Source of the DNA: Leuconostoc rapi
GTDB lineage: Bacteria > Bacillota > Bacilli > Lactobacillales > Lactobacillaceae
Reading direction: 5' to 3'
DNA: 64,000 nt
Assembly: GCF_016908715.1 (NCBI RefSeq)
Contig: NZ_JAFBEK010000001.1
Span: 62,001-126,000, forward strand
The notes under the pieces were generated by a model that searched no databases, was not told where the DNA came from, and saw only the letters and a program-made list of their open reading frames with translations. This document shows positions 21,517 through 29,384 of the stretch, piece after piece (position 1 is the first letter of the stretch; each line of letters starts with the position of its first letter). The translations under genes and the position numbers were made by a program.

Positions 21517-21966
21517 ATGAAAGAAATTTTGACAAACAATCGAGAAGAAACACAGCAGTTTGCTGTAAAAGTTGCCAATTTATCTAGACCAGGGTTAGTC
21601 ATTGCATTGCATGGCGATCTTGGTGCAGGGAAAACAACTTTTACACAAGGATACGCAAGGGCGCTAGGTGTCACTGCGAGGGTTAAGAGTCCGACTTTTA
21701 ATATCATGAATACTTACAATGGACTTGATTTTCCAATTTATCATTTTGATGCCTATCGGTTAGAAGAAACAGGTGCACAAGATCAGGGTTTCGAAGATTA
21801 TGTTGGCACCGATGGTGTCACTTTGATTGAATGGCCAGAGTACATGGCGGATTTACTACCTAATGATCGGTTAACATTGCACTTTTTTCGTGGTGACGGC
21901 GATGATGATCGCATCATTCGCATTGAAGGGGTAGGGCAATGCTCAGAATTAGAGGTGCAATTATGA
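21517..21966 (+). CDS. tsaE: tRNA t6A37 biosynthesis ATPase TsaE
   Basis: ATPase partner of TsaB-TsaD in threonylcarbamoyl-adenosine modification of ANN-decoding tRNAs. Seen: 'ALHGDLGAGKTTFTQGYARAL' with the Walker A GDLGAGKTT at about residues 32-40, 'VKSPTFNIMNTY', 'IYHFDAYRL' and 'VTLIEWPEY'. Length 149 is normal. There is no ribosome binding site; the promoter's -10 ends six bases before the ATG. It overlaps the following acetyltransferase start. Confidence 0.96.
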   Translation: MKEILTNNREETQQFAVKVANLSRPGLVIALHGDLGAGKTTFTQGYARALGVTARVKSPTFNIMNTYNGLDFPIYHFDAYRLEETGAQDQGFEDYVGTDGVTLIEWPEYMADLLPNDRLTLHFFRGDGDDDRIIRIEGVGQCSELEVQL

Positions 21967-22472
21967 GCTTTGATATGACAAATCCGATTACTTTTGGATT
22001 GACAGAAGCAACATTAGCTCAAGCAGCATCTTGGCAGAAATTAATTCAAGTCCTGATGACGGAGACTGATACTTTTTTGGTAGCGAGTGTCCGCGATGGT
22101 GACGTTGTACCTGAAACGAGTGCTTTACCAGCAATCACTTTGTTATTAGTTGCTGAGCAAGGTACATTAGAACAGCCAGTCGGCATCGCTTCTATTGAAG
22201 ATGGTGAAATTGGTATGGCAATTTTGAAACAATTTCAAGGTGCAGGACTGGGACATAGCTTGATGTCGGCGCTGCTGGATTGGGCGAATGAGACAGGTTT
22301 AGAAAAAGTCTGGCTCGATGTGCAAATTGATAATGAGCCTGCGATTCATATTTATAAAAAATTTGAATTTGAGAACAGCGGTGCCCCGGTGAAGTTGGCT
22401 TTGCCAACCGGTCGTGTAACGACTTTGCAGCGTATGGAAAAAATTTTAAACCGTCAGGAGGGTGAGTTGTGA
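21963..22472 (+). CDS. GNAT family N-acetyltransferase
   Basis: GNAT fold with the acetyl-CoA pyrophosphate loop 'FQGAGLGHSLMSALLDWA' (Q-x-x-G-x-G/A type) and the later 'VWLDVQIDNEPAIHIYKKFEF' segment typical of general and ribosomal protein acetyltransferases. The start is ATG 21963, overlapping the tsaE stop, with AGAGGTG upstream; an earlier ATG at 21939 is less well placed. Substrate unknown: the place after tsaE hints at a RimI-like role, but the sequence is not close enough to name it. Confidence 0.8.
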   Translation: MSFDMTNPITFGLTEATLAQAASWQKLIQVLMTETDTFLVASVRDGDVVPETSALPAITLLLVAEQGTLEQPVGIASIEDGEIGMAILKQFQGAGLGHSLMSALLDWANETGLEKVWLDVQIDNEPAIHIYKKFEFENSGAPVKLALPTGRVTTLQRMEKILNRQEGEL

Positions 22473-23002
22473 ATTTTATTGCAATGGATTTTGAAACAGC
22501 TAATCATGAAAAATATTCAGCAGTATCAATTGCAATTGCCGTTGTGCGTGATAACGAAGTCGTCGATAAGTTTTATAGTTTGATTAAACCAGAAACTTAT
22601 TTTAGTTCACGCAATACGGCTGTGCATGGTTTAACAGAAAGTGATGTTGTGCAGGCACCTAAATTTCCAGAAGTATGGGCGGTTATCGCACCTTTTTTTA
22701 AAGAAGATAAATTAGTCGTAGCACATAATGCCTCATTTGATAATAGCAGTTTAAAGGGCACGTTAGCCTACTATGGTATTGAAGAACCACATTACATGTT
22801 ATTAGATACAGTGCGAAGTAGCCGTAAATTATTACCTGATTTTAAAAATCATAAATTAAACACTGTTGCGACGAATCTTGGGATTACACTTGATCACCAT
22901 CATAATGCGCTTGATGATGCAGTGGCAGCAGCCAATATTTTAATTTACGAAGCAGAACATTTTGGTGTCGACAACCTTAAATACTTTGTGCAAAATAAAT
23001 GA
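22469..23002 (+). CDS. DEDDh 3'-5' exonuclease (DnaQ-like)
   Basis: 177-residue single-domain exonuclease. Seen: Exo I 'FIAMDFETAN' (Asp-x-Glu), Exo II 'VVAHNASFDNSSL', Exo III 'HHNALDDAVAAANIL' with the histidine of the DEDDh type. It resembles the stand-alone epsilon-like exonucleases of lactic acid bacteria; a role in proofreading or RNA/DNA trimming is inferred. GTG start at 22469 inside the preceding gene, with AGGAGGGTGA upstream. Third gene of the tsaE operon. Confidence 0.88.
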   Translation: MNFIAMDFETANHEKYSAVSIAIAVVRDNEVVDKFYSLIKPETYFSSRNTAVHGLTESDVVQAPKFPEVWAVIAPFFKEDKLVVAHNASFDNSSLKGTLAYYGIEEPHYMLLDTVRSSRKLLPDFKNHKLNTVATNLGITLDHHHNALDDAVAAANILIYEAEHFGVDNLKYFVQNK

Positions 23003-23030
23003 CCTCTTAGTTATTAAGAGGTCATTTATT
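22994..23030. terminator. Bidirectional terminator between the exonuclease gene and exoA
   Basis: Perfect 16-bp inverted repeat (22994-23009 / 23015-23030) with a 5-base loop, between convergent genes. Confidence 0.85.
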
Positions 23031-23032
23031 GG

Positions 23033-23851
23033 TTAAATATTAATTTCTAATGCAATTGGGGCATGATCTTGTCGGAGACCAGTATCCAACACGTGACTAT
23101 CGGATACTTGCGCTGCAATACGGTCGCTTACTAAGTAATAATCTATTCGCCAACCAGCGTTATTAATTTTACTTGTTTTACTAATTTGCGCCCACCAAGT
23201 GTAGATACCTGGTGTATCAGGGTTTTTCATACGTAAAGTGTCAGTAAAACCAGCATCAAGTAAAGCAGAAAATTTTTCACGTTCTTGATTTGTAAAACCA
23301 GCAGATTTACGATTGGTTTTGAAATTTTTAAGGTCAATTTCTTCATGAGCAACATTCATATCTCCGCTAAATATGACTGGCTTTTTAGCATCGAGCGACT
23401 GCAAATATTCACGATAGGCGTCATCCCATGCACCACGTGCTTCCAAGCGTGCCAGGGCAGAACCGGAGTTTGGTGTGTAAACGGTTGAAACGTAAAAATT
23501 ATCAAACTCGAGTGTAATGATACGGCCTTCAATGTCCATTGTGTCAGGGGCAGAAATTTTAGGAAAGGTGACTTCAAGTGGTTCCTCACGAGACAGTACC
23601 ATTGTGCCAGAATAACCAGGACGTGCTGTGCTGGAATTGATGTAGATATGATAATCAGGGAACAGTTCAGATAGGATAGTTGTTTGTTTTTTGGTCATAC
23701 CAGTTGGCTTTAATTTTGTTTCCTGAATAGCGAAAACATCAGGTTGACGTGCGGCAATTTTATTTAGCACGTCCCATGTCATTTCACCACGTACTGATTG
23801 ATGTTGGACAGCGGCGTTGATTGAATCAATGTTCCAAGATATAAGTTGCAT
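23033..23851 (-). CDS. exoA: Exodeoxyribonuclease III / AP endonuclease
   Basis: Mg-dependent apurinic/apyrimidinic endonuclease of base excision repair. Seen: 'LISWNIDSINAA', 'VFAIQETKL' (catalytic Glu), 'STVYTPNSG', 'VIFSGDMNVAHEEIDL' (Asp/Asn), 'GIYTWWAQ', 'WRIDYYLVS' and the terminal 'QDHAPIALEI' with the catalytic Asp-His. Length 272 is normal. AAAGGA lies eight bases before the ATG. Transcribed alone, convergent with the DnaQ-like gene. Confidence 0.95.
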   Translation of the reverse strand: MQLISWNIDSINAAVQHQSVRGEMTWDVLNKIAARQPDVFAIQETKLKPTGMTKKQTTILSELFPDYHIYINSSTARPGYSGTMVLSREEPLEVTFPKISAPDTMDIEGRIITLEFDNFYVSTVYTPNSGSALARLEARGAWDDAYREYLQSLDAKKPVIFSGDMNVAHEEIDLKNFKTNRKSAGFTNQEREKFSALLDAGFTDTLRMKNPDTPGIYTWWAQISKTSKINNAGWRIDYYLVSDRIAAQVSDSHVLDTGLRQDHAPIALEINI

Positions 23852-23939
23852 AAATAAGGTCCTTTTTAAAAATAAAATTTTAACGTGTTGTCAATGAAAA
23901 CAGCTAGGAAGCGTGTGTGAGTTCTGTACGAGAAGTTAA

Positions 23940-24764
23940 TCAATTCGCATACCTTTTCATAAAACAAGGTAGCGCTGCGCTAATTTGGGTAGGTAATGTG
24001 ACATATTGTTTTTGTGCCAGTTCATCAGCTATGGCTGAATGACTATAGACAGCTGCTAATGTTGTATCGATCAAGGGTGTTAATAAAAATTGGGCGGCAA
24101 AACCTGCAATAATACCAGCCAAAGTATCGCCCATACCACCAGTGGCTTGATGAGGACCGCCAATTGGTAGTTCATAAATCCCTTTATTCGTGTAAATTTG
24201 TGTATGAAATTGTTTTAATACAATAATCGGTTTCTGAATTATTTTTTCACGAGCAAGTATATTAAAAGCTTCAAAAGATTGTTGGTCAATAGAAACACCA
24301 CTCAGACGTTGCCATTCCATCTGATGTGGCGTCAAAATCAATCGCGATTTGGGCCAAGATAGGTGGTGTTTGGCTACCATTGTGAGTGCCGAACCATCGA
24401 CAATTAAAACTTGTTTTGCAAAAACCGCTGAAAAAGTAGCTTCAACAATATCTAATCGATCGCCAAGGCCAGAACCAATTAGGATGATATCACTTGCCTG
24501 AATTGCATGAGTCAAATCATCGTTAAAATCCATAACCATTGTTTCAGGTATACGGCTGTGTATCGCAGTGAAATTTGACGGATCTGTGGCGACGGTGACT
24601 AGACCAGCACCAGAATTAACAGCAGCCATGGCATTCATAATGACTGCGCCACCAAATTGCTGAGTGCCACCGATGATTAACACACGACCATATGTACCCT
24701 TGTGGGATTCGTTGGTCCTTTTTTTGATAACTTGATAGAGAATTTTTTCTGATAATTTTTCCAT
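23940..24764 (-). CDS. nnrD: ADP-dependent NAD(P)H-hydrate dehydratase
   Basis: Repairs damaged, hydrated NADH and NADPH using ADP or ATP. Ribokinase-like fold: 'HKGTYGRVLIIGGTQQFGGA', 'SGAGLVTVAT', 'MDFNDD', 'ILIGSGLGD', 'LTPHQMEWQRLSG' and the anion-hole/catalytic 'GGMGDTLAGIIAGF'. Length 274 matches the stand-alone dehydratase; no epimerase (NnrE) domain is fused. AGAGGTGTC precedes the ATG. It follows a 56-codon membrane-protein gene on the same strand, which probably shares its promoter. Confidence 0.93.
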   Translation of the reverse strand: MEKLSEKILYQVIKKRTNESHKGTYGRVLIIGGTQQFGGAVIMNAMAAVNSGAGLVTVATDPSNFTAIHSRIPETMVMDFNDDLTHAIQASDIILIGSGLGDRLDIVEATFSAVFAKQVLIVDGSALTMVAKHHLSWPKSRLILTPHQMEWQRLSGVSIDQQSFEAFNILAREKIIQKPIIVLKQFHTQIYTNKGIYELPIGGPHQATGGMGDTLAGIIAGFAAQFLLTPLIDTTLAAVYSHSAIADELAQKQYVTLPTQISAALPCFMKRYAN

Positions 24765-24806
24765 AATCTGACACCTCTTTGGTTTGCTACAGAACTATGG
24801 TAATGT

Positions 24807-24977
24807 TTAGTGTGTCAGATGATTACGGTTGACCCAAAGTGTAGTCACCGCTAGAATAAGTAGCCCTAAATTGGCTGAAAGTATCGCAAAAGTCAATTGT
24901 TCAACAATCCAACTGACTAGAGACACAAACATTAATATAATTGCAATGAGTGTGGCGTAGAGTGTTATTTTATTCAT
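24807..24977 (-). CDS. Small membrane protein, 56 residues, unknown
   Basis: Short ORF with ATG at 24977 and a good AGGAAG ribosome binding site seven bases upstream. The product begins MNKITLYATLIAII and has two hydrophobic segments (about residues 5-24 and 30-48), ending in the basic 'WVNRNHLTH'. No family recognised. A promoter (GTGACA, 16 bases, TATAAA) lies just upstream, and nnrD is 42 bases downstream of its stop, so they likely form one transcript. The coding nature is supported by promoter, ribosome binding site and membrane-like composition only. Confidence 0.6.
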   Translation of the reverse strand: MNKITLYATLIAIILMFVSLVSWIVEQLTFAILSANLGLLILAVTTLWVNRNHLTH

Positions 24978-25000
24978 AGTGGCTTCCTAACGATACGTGA

Positions 25001-25028
25001 TTTATATTTTCAAAGCCTGCATTGTCAC
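25001..25028 (-). promoter_or_regulatory. Promoter for the small membrane gene and nnrD
   Basis: Minus strand GTGACA (25028-25023), 16-base spacer, TATAAA (25006-25001). The ribosome binding site and ATG 24977 follow within 25 bases. Confidence 0.6.
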
Positions 25029-25166
25029 CGGTAAACTAAGTGAAACAGTGGCATGCCGCTTTGAATGTCGACGTATTTTATATATGATTCATCAATGATT
25101 GGCTGTCATCTCCGAGACATCTGTATACAGTTCATTTTATCTGATTAGGCCTGTATTTACAATCAT

Positions 25167-25210
25167 TGTCATCATTTTTAATCGCTAACTGCTCGGCTTT
25201 TATGATGACA
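25167..25210. repeat. 9-bp inverted repeat with a 26-base loop upstream of pepV
   Basis: TGTCATCAT (25167-25175) / ATGATGACA (25202-25210). The loop side is A/T-rich at its edges. It may be an operator pair or part of an RNA; it lies upstream of the pepV -10. Confidence 0.4.
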
Positions 25211-25241
25211 TAATCAAAAATTTAAGACAATTGGTTTTACT

Positions 25242-25250
25242 TGCTATAAT
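25242..25250 (+). promoter_or_regulatory. Extended -10 promoter of pepV
   Basis: TGC-TATAAT, hexamer 25245-25250. AAAGGG lies 11 bases before the ATG at 25305. Confidence 0.65.
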
Positions 25251-25304
25251 GAAAACAAACAGTATAATGAAGAGTATATCAATAACGAAAGGGTTTCTAA
25301 AAAT

Positions 25305-26720
25305 ATGACAATTGATTGGAAAAAAGAGACAGCTTTACGTCAAGTGGCTTATGTCGAAGATTTGAAATCGTTATTAGCTATTGAATCAGTTCGCGATGAC
25401 TCAAAAGCAACGACGGATGCACCATTAGGGCCTGGTCCTAAGGCGGCATTACTTAAGGTATTATCAATTGCTGAACGTGATGGCTTTACAACAAAAAACA
25501 TTGATAATGTTGTCGGGTATATTGAGATTGGTCCAAAAGATGCCGACGAATATGTTGCAATCTTGTCTCACGTCGATGTGATGCCAGCTGGTGAAGATTG
25601 GGAAACGGAACCCTTTGTACCAGTAGTCACTGAAGATAAAATTATCGCACGTGGGGCATCTGATGATAAGGGACCAGGAATGGCTGCTTATTATGCTTTT
25701 AAAATTTTATCAGATTTAAAAGTGCCACTCAAACGTCGTGTTCGCTTGATTTTTGGTACTGATGAAGAAAATGATTGGCTGGGCATGACCCGCTATTTTG
25801 AAGTTGAACCGGAGCCCGTTTTTGGTTTCTCACCAGATGCAGAATATCCAATCATTAATGGCGAAAAGGGTAATGTTCAGGTGATCATTGATGGGGATGC
25901 CACAAATGGTGACGCTGATCAATTGCTTGCTTTTGAAGCTGGCCTTAGAACAAATATGGTTCCCGGTGTCGCTAGAGCAACCGTACAAACCGATCACACC
26001 AGTCAAATTGTTGCAGCATTCCAAACATTCTTGACTGCTAATCCTAAAATCTCAGGGACAACCGATACGGCTGGTCGTGAAATTAAGTTCGTTTTGAATG
26101 GTAAGCAGGTCCATGGTGCAATGCCTGAAACTGGCGAAAATGCTGGTACTTACCTAGCTAATTTTTTGCAAAACCTTGATTTTGGTGGTACAGCGCAGTC
26201 ATTTTTGACTTATTTGGGTACACCTGCACATCAAGATACAATTGGTGAAAAATTTGGCGTGAATTACATTGACGATGTGATGGGCGCTTTGTCAATGAAT
26301 GTGGGTATTCAAAAGTTTGTTGCTGACCAGAAGGCTTTTATTAATTTCAATTTCCGCTACCCAAAGGGTTTGACACCTGATGACATTGTAGCTGGACTGA
26401 CATCACAGCTGAATGGGTGGGCTGTTACGCCAACTATTGGTGGTCATTCACAAGTACCCCATTATGTTGCACCTAGTGATCCCATTGTCAAAACATTGTT
26501 GCGCGTATACCATGAACAAACTGGGCTACCTGCGCATGATCAAGTCATTGGCGGTGGCACATATGGTCGCTTAATGGCACGTGGTGTCGCTTTTGGCGCA
26601 CTTTTCCCAGACTCACCTGATACGATGCACCAAGTGAATGAATTTGCCTTATTGGATGATTTATATCGTTCAATTGCCATTTATGCGCAAGCAATTGCTG
26701 AAATTACTAACTTAGATTAG
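25305..26720 (+). CDS. pepV: Dipeptidase PepV (M20 family)
   Basis: Cytosolic zinc dipeptidase of lactic acid bacteria that cleaves broad dipeptides, especially with hydrophobic N-terminal residues. Seen: 'LLAIESVRDDSKA', 'YVAILSHVDVMPAGEDWETEP' with the first metal ligands (H, D), 'GRGASDDKGPG'-type 'ARGASDDKGPGMAAYYA', 'IFGTDEENDWLGM' with the catalytic Glu, 'SPDAEYP', the lid-domain 'KQVHGAMPETGENAG' and the final 'PDTMHQVNE' ligand histidine. 471 residues, normal. A single-gene unit with its own promoter and terminator. Confidence 0.96.
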   Translation: MTIDWKKETALRQVAYVEDLKSLLAIESVRDDSKATTDAPLGPGPKAALLKVLSIAERDGFTTKNIDNVVGYIEIGPKDADEYVAILSHVDVMPAGEDWETEPFVPVVTEDKIIARGASDDKGPGMAAYYAFKILSDLKVPLKRRVRLIFGTDEENDWLGMTRYFEVEPEPVFGFSPDAEYPIINGEKGNVQVIIDGDATNGDADQLLAFEAGLRTNMVPGVARATVQTDHTSQIVAAFQTFLTANPKISGTTDTAGREIKFVLNGKQVHGAMPETGENAGTYLANFLQNLDFGGTAQSFLTYLGTPAHQDTIGEKFGVNYIDDVMGALSMNVGIQKFVADQKAFINFNFRYPKGLTPDDIVAGLTSQLNGWAVTPTIGGHSQVPHYVAPSDPIVKTLLRVYHEQTGLPAHDQVIGGGTYGRLMARGVAFGALFPDSPDTMHQVNEFALLDDLYRSIAIYAQAIAEITNLD

Positions 26721-26733
26721 TATTTTTAATGGT

Positions 26734-26760
26734 AACCAGAACGCTAGTTCTGGTTTTTTT
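26734..26760 (+). terminator. Terminator after pepV
   Basis: AACCAGAAC (26734-26742), loop GCTA, GTTCTGGTT (26747-26755), then a T run. Confidence 0.88.
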
Positions 26761-26785
26761 AGTCACATAGAAAGGAATAAAACAC

Positions 26786-27226
26786 ATGACAAAATACACG
26801 GATAAAGAGTTAAAGCAGCGCTTAACTCCTGAAGCCTATGAAGTGACCCAGCACGCAGCCACCGAACGACCATTTACGGGTAAATATGACCAATGGTGGG
26901 ATGAGGGTATTTTTGTAGATGTTGTTAGCGGTGAGCCGTTATTTAGCTCAACAGATAAATATGATGCTGGGTGCGGTTGGCCATCTTTTACACAAAGTAT
27001 TGACGATCAGCATATAAAACGTCATGTTGATCAGTCTTTTGGTATGACGCGAACGGAAGTGACTTCAAGTGAAGCAAAATCTCATCTAGGACATCTATTT
27101 ACAGATGGACCGGCTGATAAAGGTGGTTTAAGATATTGCATTAACTCCGCTAGTCTACGTTTTGTGCCAAAAAATGAACTAGCTCAGGCAGGGTATGAGC
27201 AATACTTGCCGTTATTTGAATCGTAA
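26786..27226 (+). CDS. msrB: Peptide-methionine (R)-S-oxide reductase
   Basis: Reduces the R epimer of methionine sulfoxide in proteins. Seen: '[20 protein letters not shown]', '[12 protein letters not shown]', '[21 protein letters not shown]' and the catalytic cysteine in '[14 protein letters not shown]'. No CxxC zinc pairs are seen, so it is the metal-free form. Length 146 is normal. AGAAAGGA precedes the ATG. Confidence 0.96.
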   Translation: MTKYTDKELKQRLTPEAYEVTQHAATERPFTGKYDQWWDEGIFVDVVSGEPLFSSTDKYDAGCGWPSFTQSIDDQHIKRHVDQSFGMTRTEVTSSEAKSHLGHLFTDGPADKGGLRYCINSASLRFVPKNELAQAGYEQYLPLFES

Positions 27227-27255
27227 CAAAATTTTTATCGTTTTTTCTGGTTCTT

Positions 27256-27264
27256 TGTTATAAT
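27256..27264 (+). promoter_or_regulatory. Extended -10 promoter of pnuC-nadR
   Basis: TGT-TATAAT, hexamer 27259-27264. GGAG (27281-27284) then serves the ATG at 27290. Confidence 0.6.
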
Positions 27265-27289
27265 GTAAGAAATACTTTCTGGAGAAGTG

Positions 27290-28063
27290 ATGAACATGAC
27301 GGAGAATTCGCGTACAAATAAATTTTGGCAATATTTTAATCCAGTAAATATCGCCAAGGAATTGTTATTTGGTTGGACACCAGCAGAAGGCACCTTATTC
27401 ATTGTGTTAGTGTTGTTACAAGGTACAGTTTGGGGCTTGGGTGTTGGTCACAGCCATAGCTATGATTGGTTTGGTCTTGCGACAGGATTGATGAATATTA
27501 TCACGGTTGTGTTGGTCGCAAAAGGCCGAATTACAAATTATTTTTGGGGCTTGGTTTATTCGGCAATGTATATGCCGTTGGCCTTTCAATCACAGCTGTT
27601 CGGTGAAGTAGCATTAAGTGCATTTTGGGTTGTCATGCAATTTGTTGGTGTGATAGCTTGGCTTGGCTTTATGCGTCGTGATCAAAATGTTGAAAAAGAT
27701 AATCAAGATGTTGTCAAAACAAAATTTATGACAACCAGGCAATGGTTATTTGTTGTCCCTGTGTTTATTGTTATTTTAGCTATTGTTGGCTTAATACTCG
27801 AGCAGGCTGGTTCACGTCAGCCATATATGGATGGCTTGACAACAACAATTTCAATGGGCGCACAAATACTTCAGACGGCAAAATTAGCAGAGTCTTGGTA
27901 TGCATGGTTATTGTTTGATCTTGTTGAAATTGTCCTGTGGGCGCGTGCTTGGACTGGTCATGCGGACCCCAGTGCGTTTGCCATGCTAGGGATGAACCTA
28001 GCGCTGACTGTTAATGCAATTTATGGGATTATACAGTGGCGTAAGTTAACAAAGAAAGAGTGA
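27290..28063 (+). CDS. pnuC: Nicotinamide riboside transporter PnuC
   Basis: Multi-pass membrane protein (about seven hydrophobic segments) that takes up nicotinamide riboside by facilitated diffusion, driven by phosphorylation in the cell. Seen: 'GLATGLMNIITVVLVAKGRITNYFWGL', 'YSAMYMPLAFQSQLFGE', 'FWVVMQFVGVIAWLGF' and the C-terminal 'SWYAWLLFDLVEIVLWAR', the PnuC half-repeats. The start is the ATG at 27290 (five bases from GGAG); a GTG one codon earlier and an ATG two codons later are also in frame. The next gene encodes the kinase that traps its substrate. Confidence 0.94.
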   Translation: MNMTENSRTNKFWQYFNPVNIAKELLFGWTPAEGTLFIVLVLLQGTVWGLGVGHSHSYDWFGLATGLMNIITVVLVAKGRITNYFWGLVYSAMYMPLAFQSQLFGEVALSAFWVVMQFVGVIAWLGFMRRDQNVEKDNQDVVKTKFMTTRQWLFVVPVFIVILAIVGLILEQAGSRQPYMDGLTTTISMGAQILQTAKLAESWYAWLLFDLVEIVLWARAWTGHADPSAFAMLGMNLALTVNAIYGIIQWRKLTKKE

Positions 28064-28106
28064 GAGGACGAGCTACTCATTAAGGGTAGTGGCGTACGTT
28101 GATAAA

Positions 28107-29249
28107 ATGAGAACCTTTGCAGGAAATTTATATAAAGATGATTTAGTAGGCGAAAAAATTGGGGTGTTTTTTGGCACATTAGCACCAATGCACGTTGGAC
28201 ACCAAGCAGAAATCTATAAGGCAGCTGCATTAAATGATGGTGTTGTTGTTATCGCTTCTGGTTATACAGGTGATCGTGGTGATCAGATGGGACTTTCTGT
28301 CGAAAAACGTTTTCGCTATTTACGTGAGGCGTTTAGTGATGAAACAGACATTAAAGTCGATTATATTAATGAAGATAACATTCCCCAAATGCCCACTGGC
28401 TGGGACGAATGGACCCGTATTTTAGTACAAACTGTCAAGCGTAACGTTGTTAATGAAGCAGCTAAAATCACATTTTATACTGGCGAAGCTGAATATAAAT
28501 CAGAATTGGAAAAGCGGTTACCACACACTGGTCAATTTAAAGTAAGTTTAATGGATCGTACGGTGTTAAAAATATCGGCCACTGATATTCGTGAAAATCC
28601 AATTGGTAATTGGGATTATATTAATCGTGTTTTTCGACGCCACTTTGCTAAAAAAGTGACTGTGATGGGCTCGGCGTCCACTGGAAAGTCAACTTTAGTT
28701 AGGCGTTTAGCGCGAACAAGCAACTCACCATTTTCAGAAGAATACGCACGTGAATATCAAGAGCGTTCAAACGTTAGCGATGATGAATTGGTTGTTAAGG
28801 ACTATATTCGTTTGATCCAGGGGCAATATGATGCGAATTCTAAAGAAATTAACTCACCAGCTAATAACGGATTAACCATTTTCGATACAGATGCGATGGT
28901 AACTAAAGTTTACGCAAATCTTTGGTTGAGTGAGGAAGATAATCGTCAATTACAGCCGCTATTTGACAACACAATTAGTGAAGAATTGATTGATCTGATT
29001 CTTATTATTCCCCCAGTGACACCCTATGTGAATGATGGATTCCGTAGTATGACTAGTGCTGATGATGAATCACGATGGGAATTTCACAATGAATTGTTGC
29101 GTGTCATTAAAGCGTATGGCTTCATGGATAAGGTCGTATTACTTGATGCGCAGGGTGACAATGAAGATCCTTATGGCTATTACGCACGTTACTTGCAGGC
29201 CTTAGAAGCTATTCAAGAAAAGACAGGTTTTAATATCAAACATTTATAA
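28107..29249 (+). CDS. nadR: NadR-type NMN adenylyltransferase / ribosylnicotinamide kinase
   Basis: Bifunctional salvage enzyme. The N-terminal half is a nucleotidyltransferase ('VFFGTLAPMHVGHQAEIYKA', HxGH motif), and the C-terminal half is a P-loop kinase ('VMGSASTGKSTLVRRLA', 'FDTDAMVTKVYANLW'). With PnuC it turns nicotinamide riboside into NMN and NAD. There is no N-terminal helix-turn-helix, unlike enterobacterial NadR, so it is not a repressor. The start is uncertain: GTG 28089 lies only two bases after AAGGG, and ATG 28107 has no clear ribosome binding site; I use the ATG (380 residues). Confidence 0.9.
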   Translation: MRTFAGNLYKDDLVGEKIGVFFGTLAPMHVGHQAEIYKAAALNDGVVVIASGYTGDRGDQMGLSVEKRFRYLREAFSDETDIKVDYINEDNIPQMPTGWDEWTRILVQTVKRNVVNEAAKITFYTGEAEYKSELEKRLPHTGQFKVSLMDRTVLKISATDIRENPIGNWDYINRVFRRHFAKKVTVMGSASTGKSTLVRRLARTSNSPFSEEYAREYQERSNVSDDELVVKDYIRLIQGQYDANSKEINSPANNGLTIFDTDAMVTKVYANLWLSEEDNRQLQPLFDNTISEELIDLILIIPPVTPYVNDGFRSMTSADDESRWEFHNELLRVIKAYGFMDKVVLLDAQGDNEDPYGYYARYLQALEAIQEKTGFNIKHL

Positions 29250-29255
29250 TTGTGA

Positions 29256-29284
29256 CGTAGGCTCTCCTGGAGGAGGCCTTTTTA
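29256..29284 (+). terminator. Terminator after nadR
   Basis: Imperfect hairpin AGGCTCTCC / GGAGGAGGCCT followed by five T. Confidence 0.65.
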
Positions 29285-29312
29285 TTAGCGCTAAATCATC
29301 AATTATAAATGA

Positions 29313-29341
29313 TTGACTTATATTAAAAAAGCGCTTACAAT
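29313..29341 (+). promoter_or_regulatory. Promoter with overlapping cre site upstream of the butanediol dehydrogenase gene
   Basis: TTGACT (29313-29318), 17-base spacer, TACAAT (29336-29341). The spacer and -10 contain AAAAAGCGCTTACA (29326-29339), whose complement TGTAAGCGCTTTTT closely fits the CcpA catabolite-responsive element. CcpA binding here would block RNA polymerase (inference). Confidence 0.7.
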
Positions 29342-29384
29342 TAAATTGTTAAAAGAATCACAAAATAAATGTTAGGAGTATGAC

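Larger units (their letters stand above)
24978..25304. other. Intergenic region between the small membrane gene and pepV
   Basis: 327 bases without a gene. It holds the minus-strand promoter at 25001-25028, a long-loop inverted repeat at 25167-25210 and the pepV promoter at 25242-25250. I see no coding frame or known RNA in 25030-25165. Confidence 0.6.

Noticed and set aside
27227-27289. Possible NAD-responsive riboswitch before pnuC
   Set aside because: The promoter's -10 lies only about 25 bases from the start codon, leaving no room for an aptamer.
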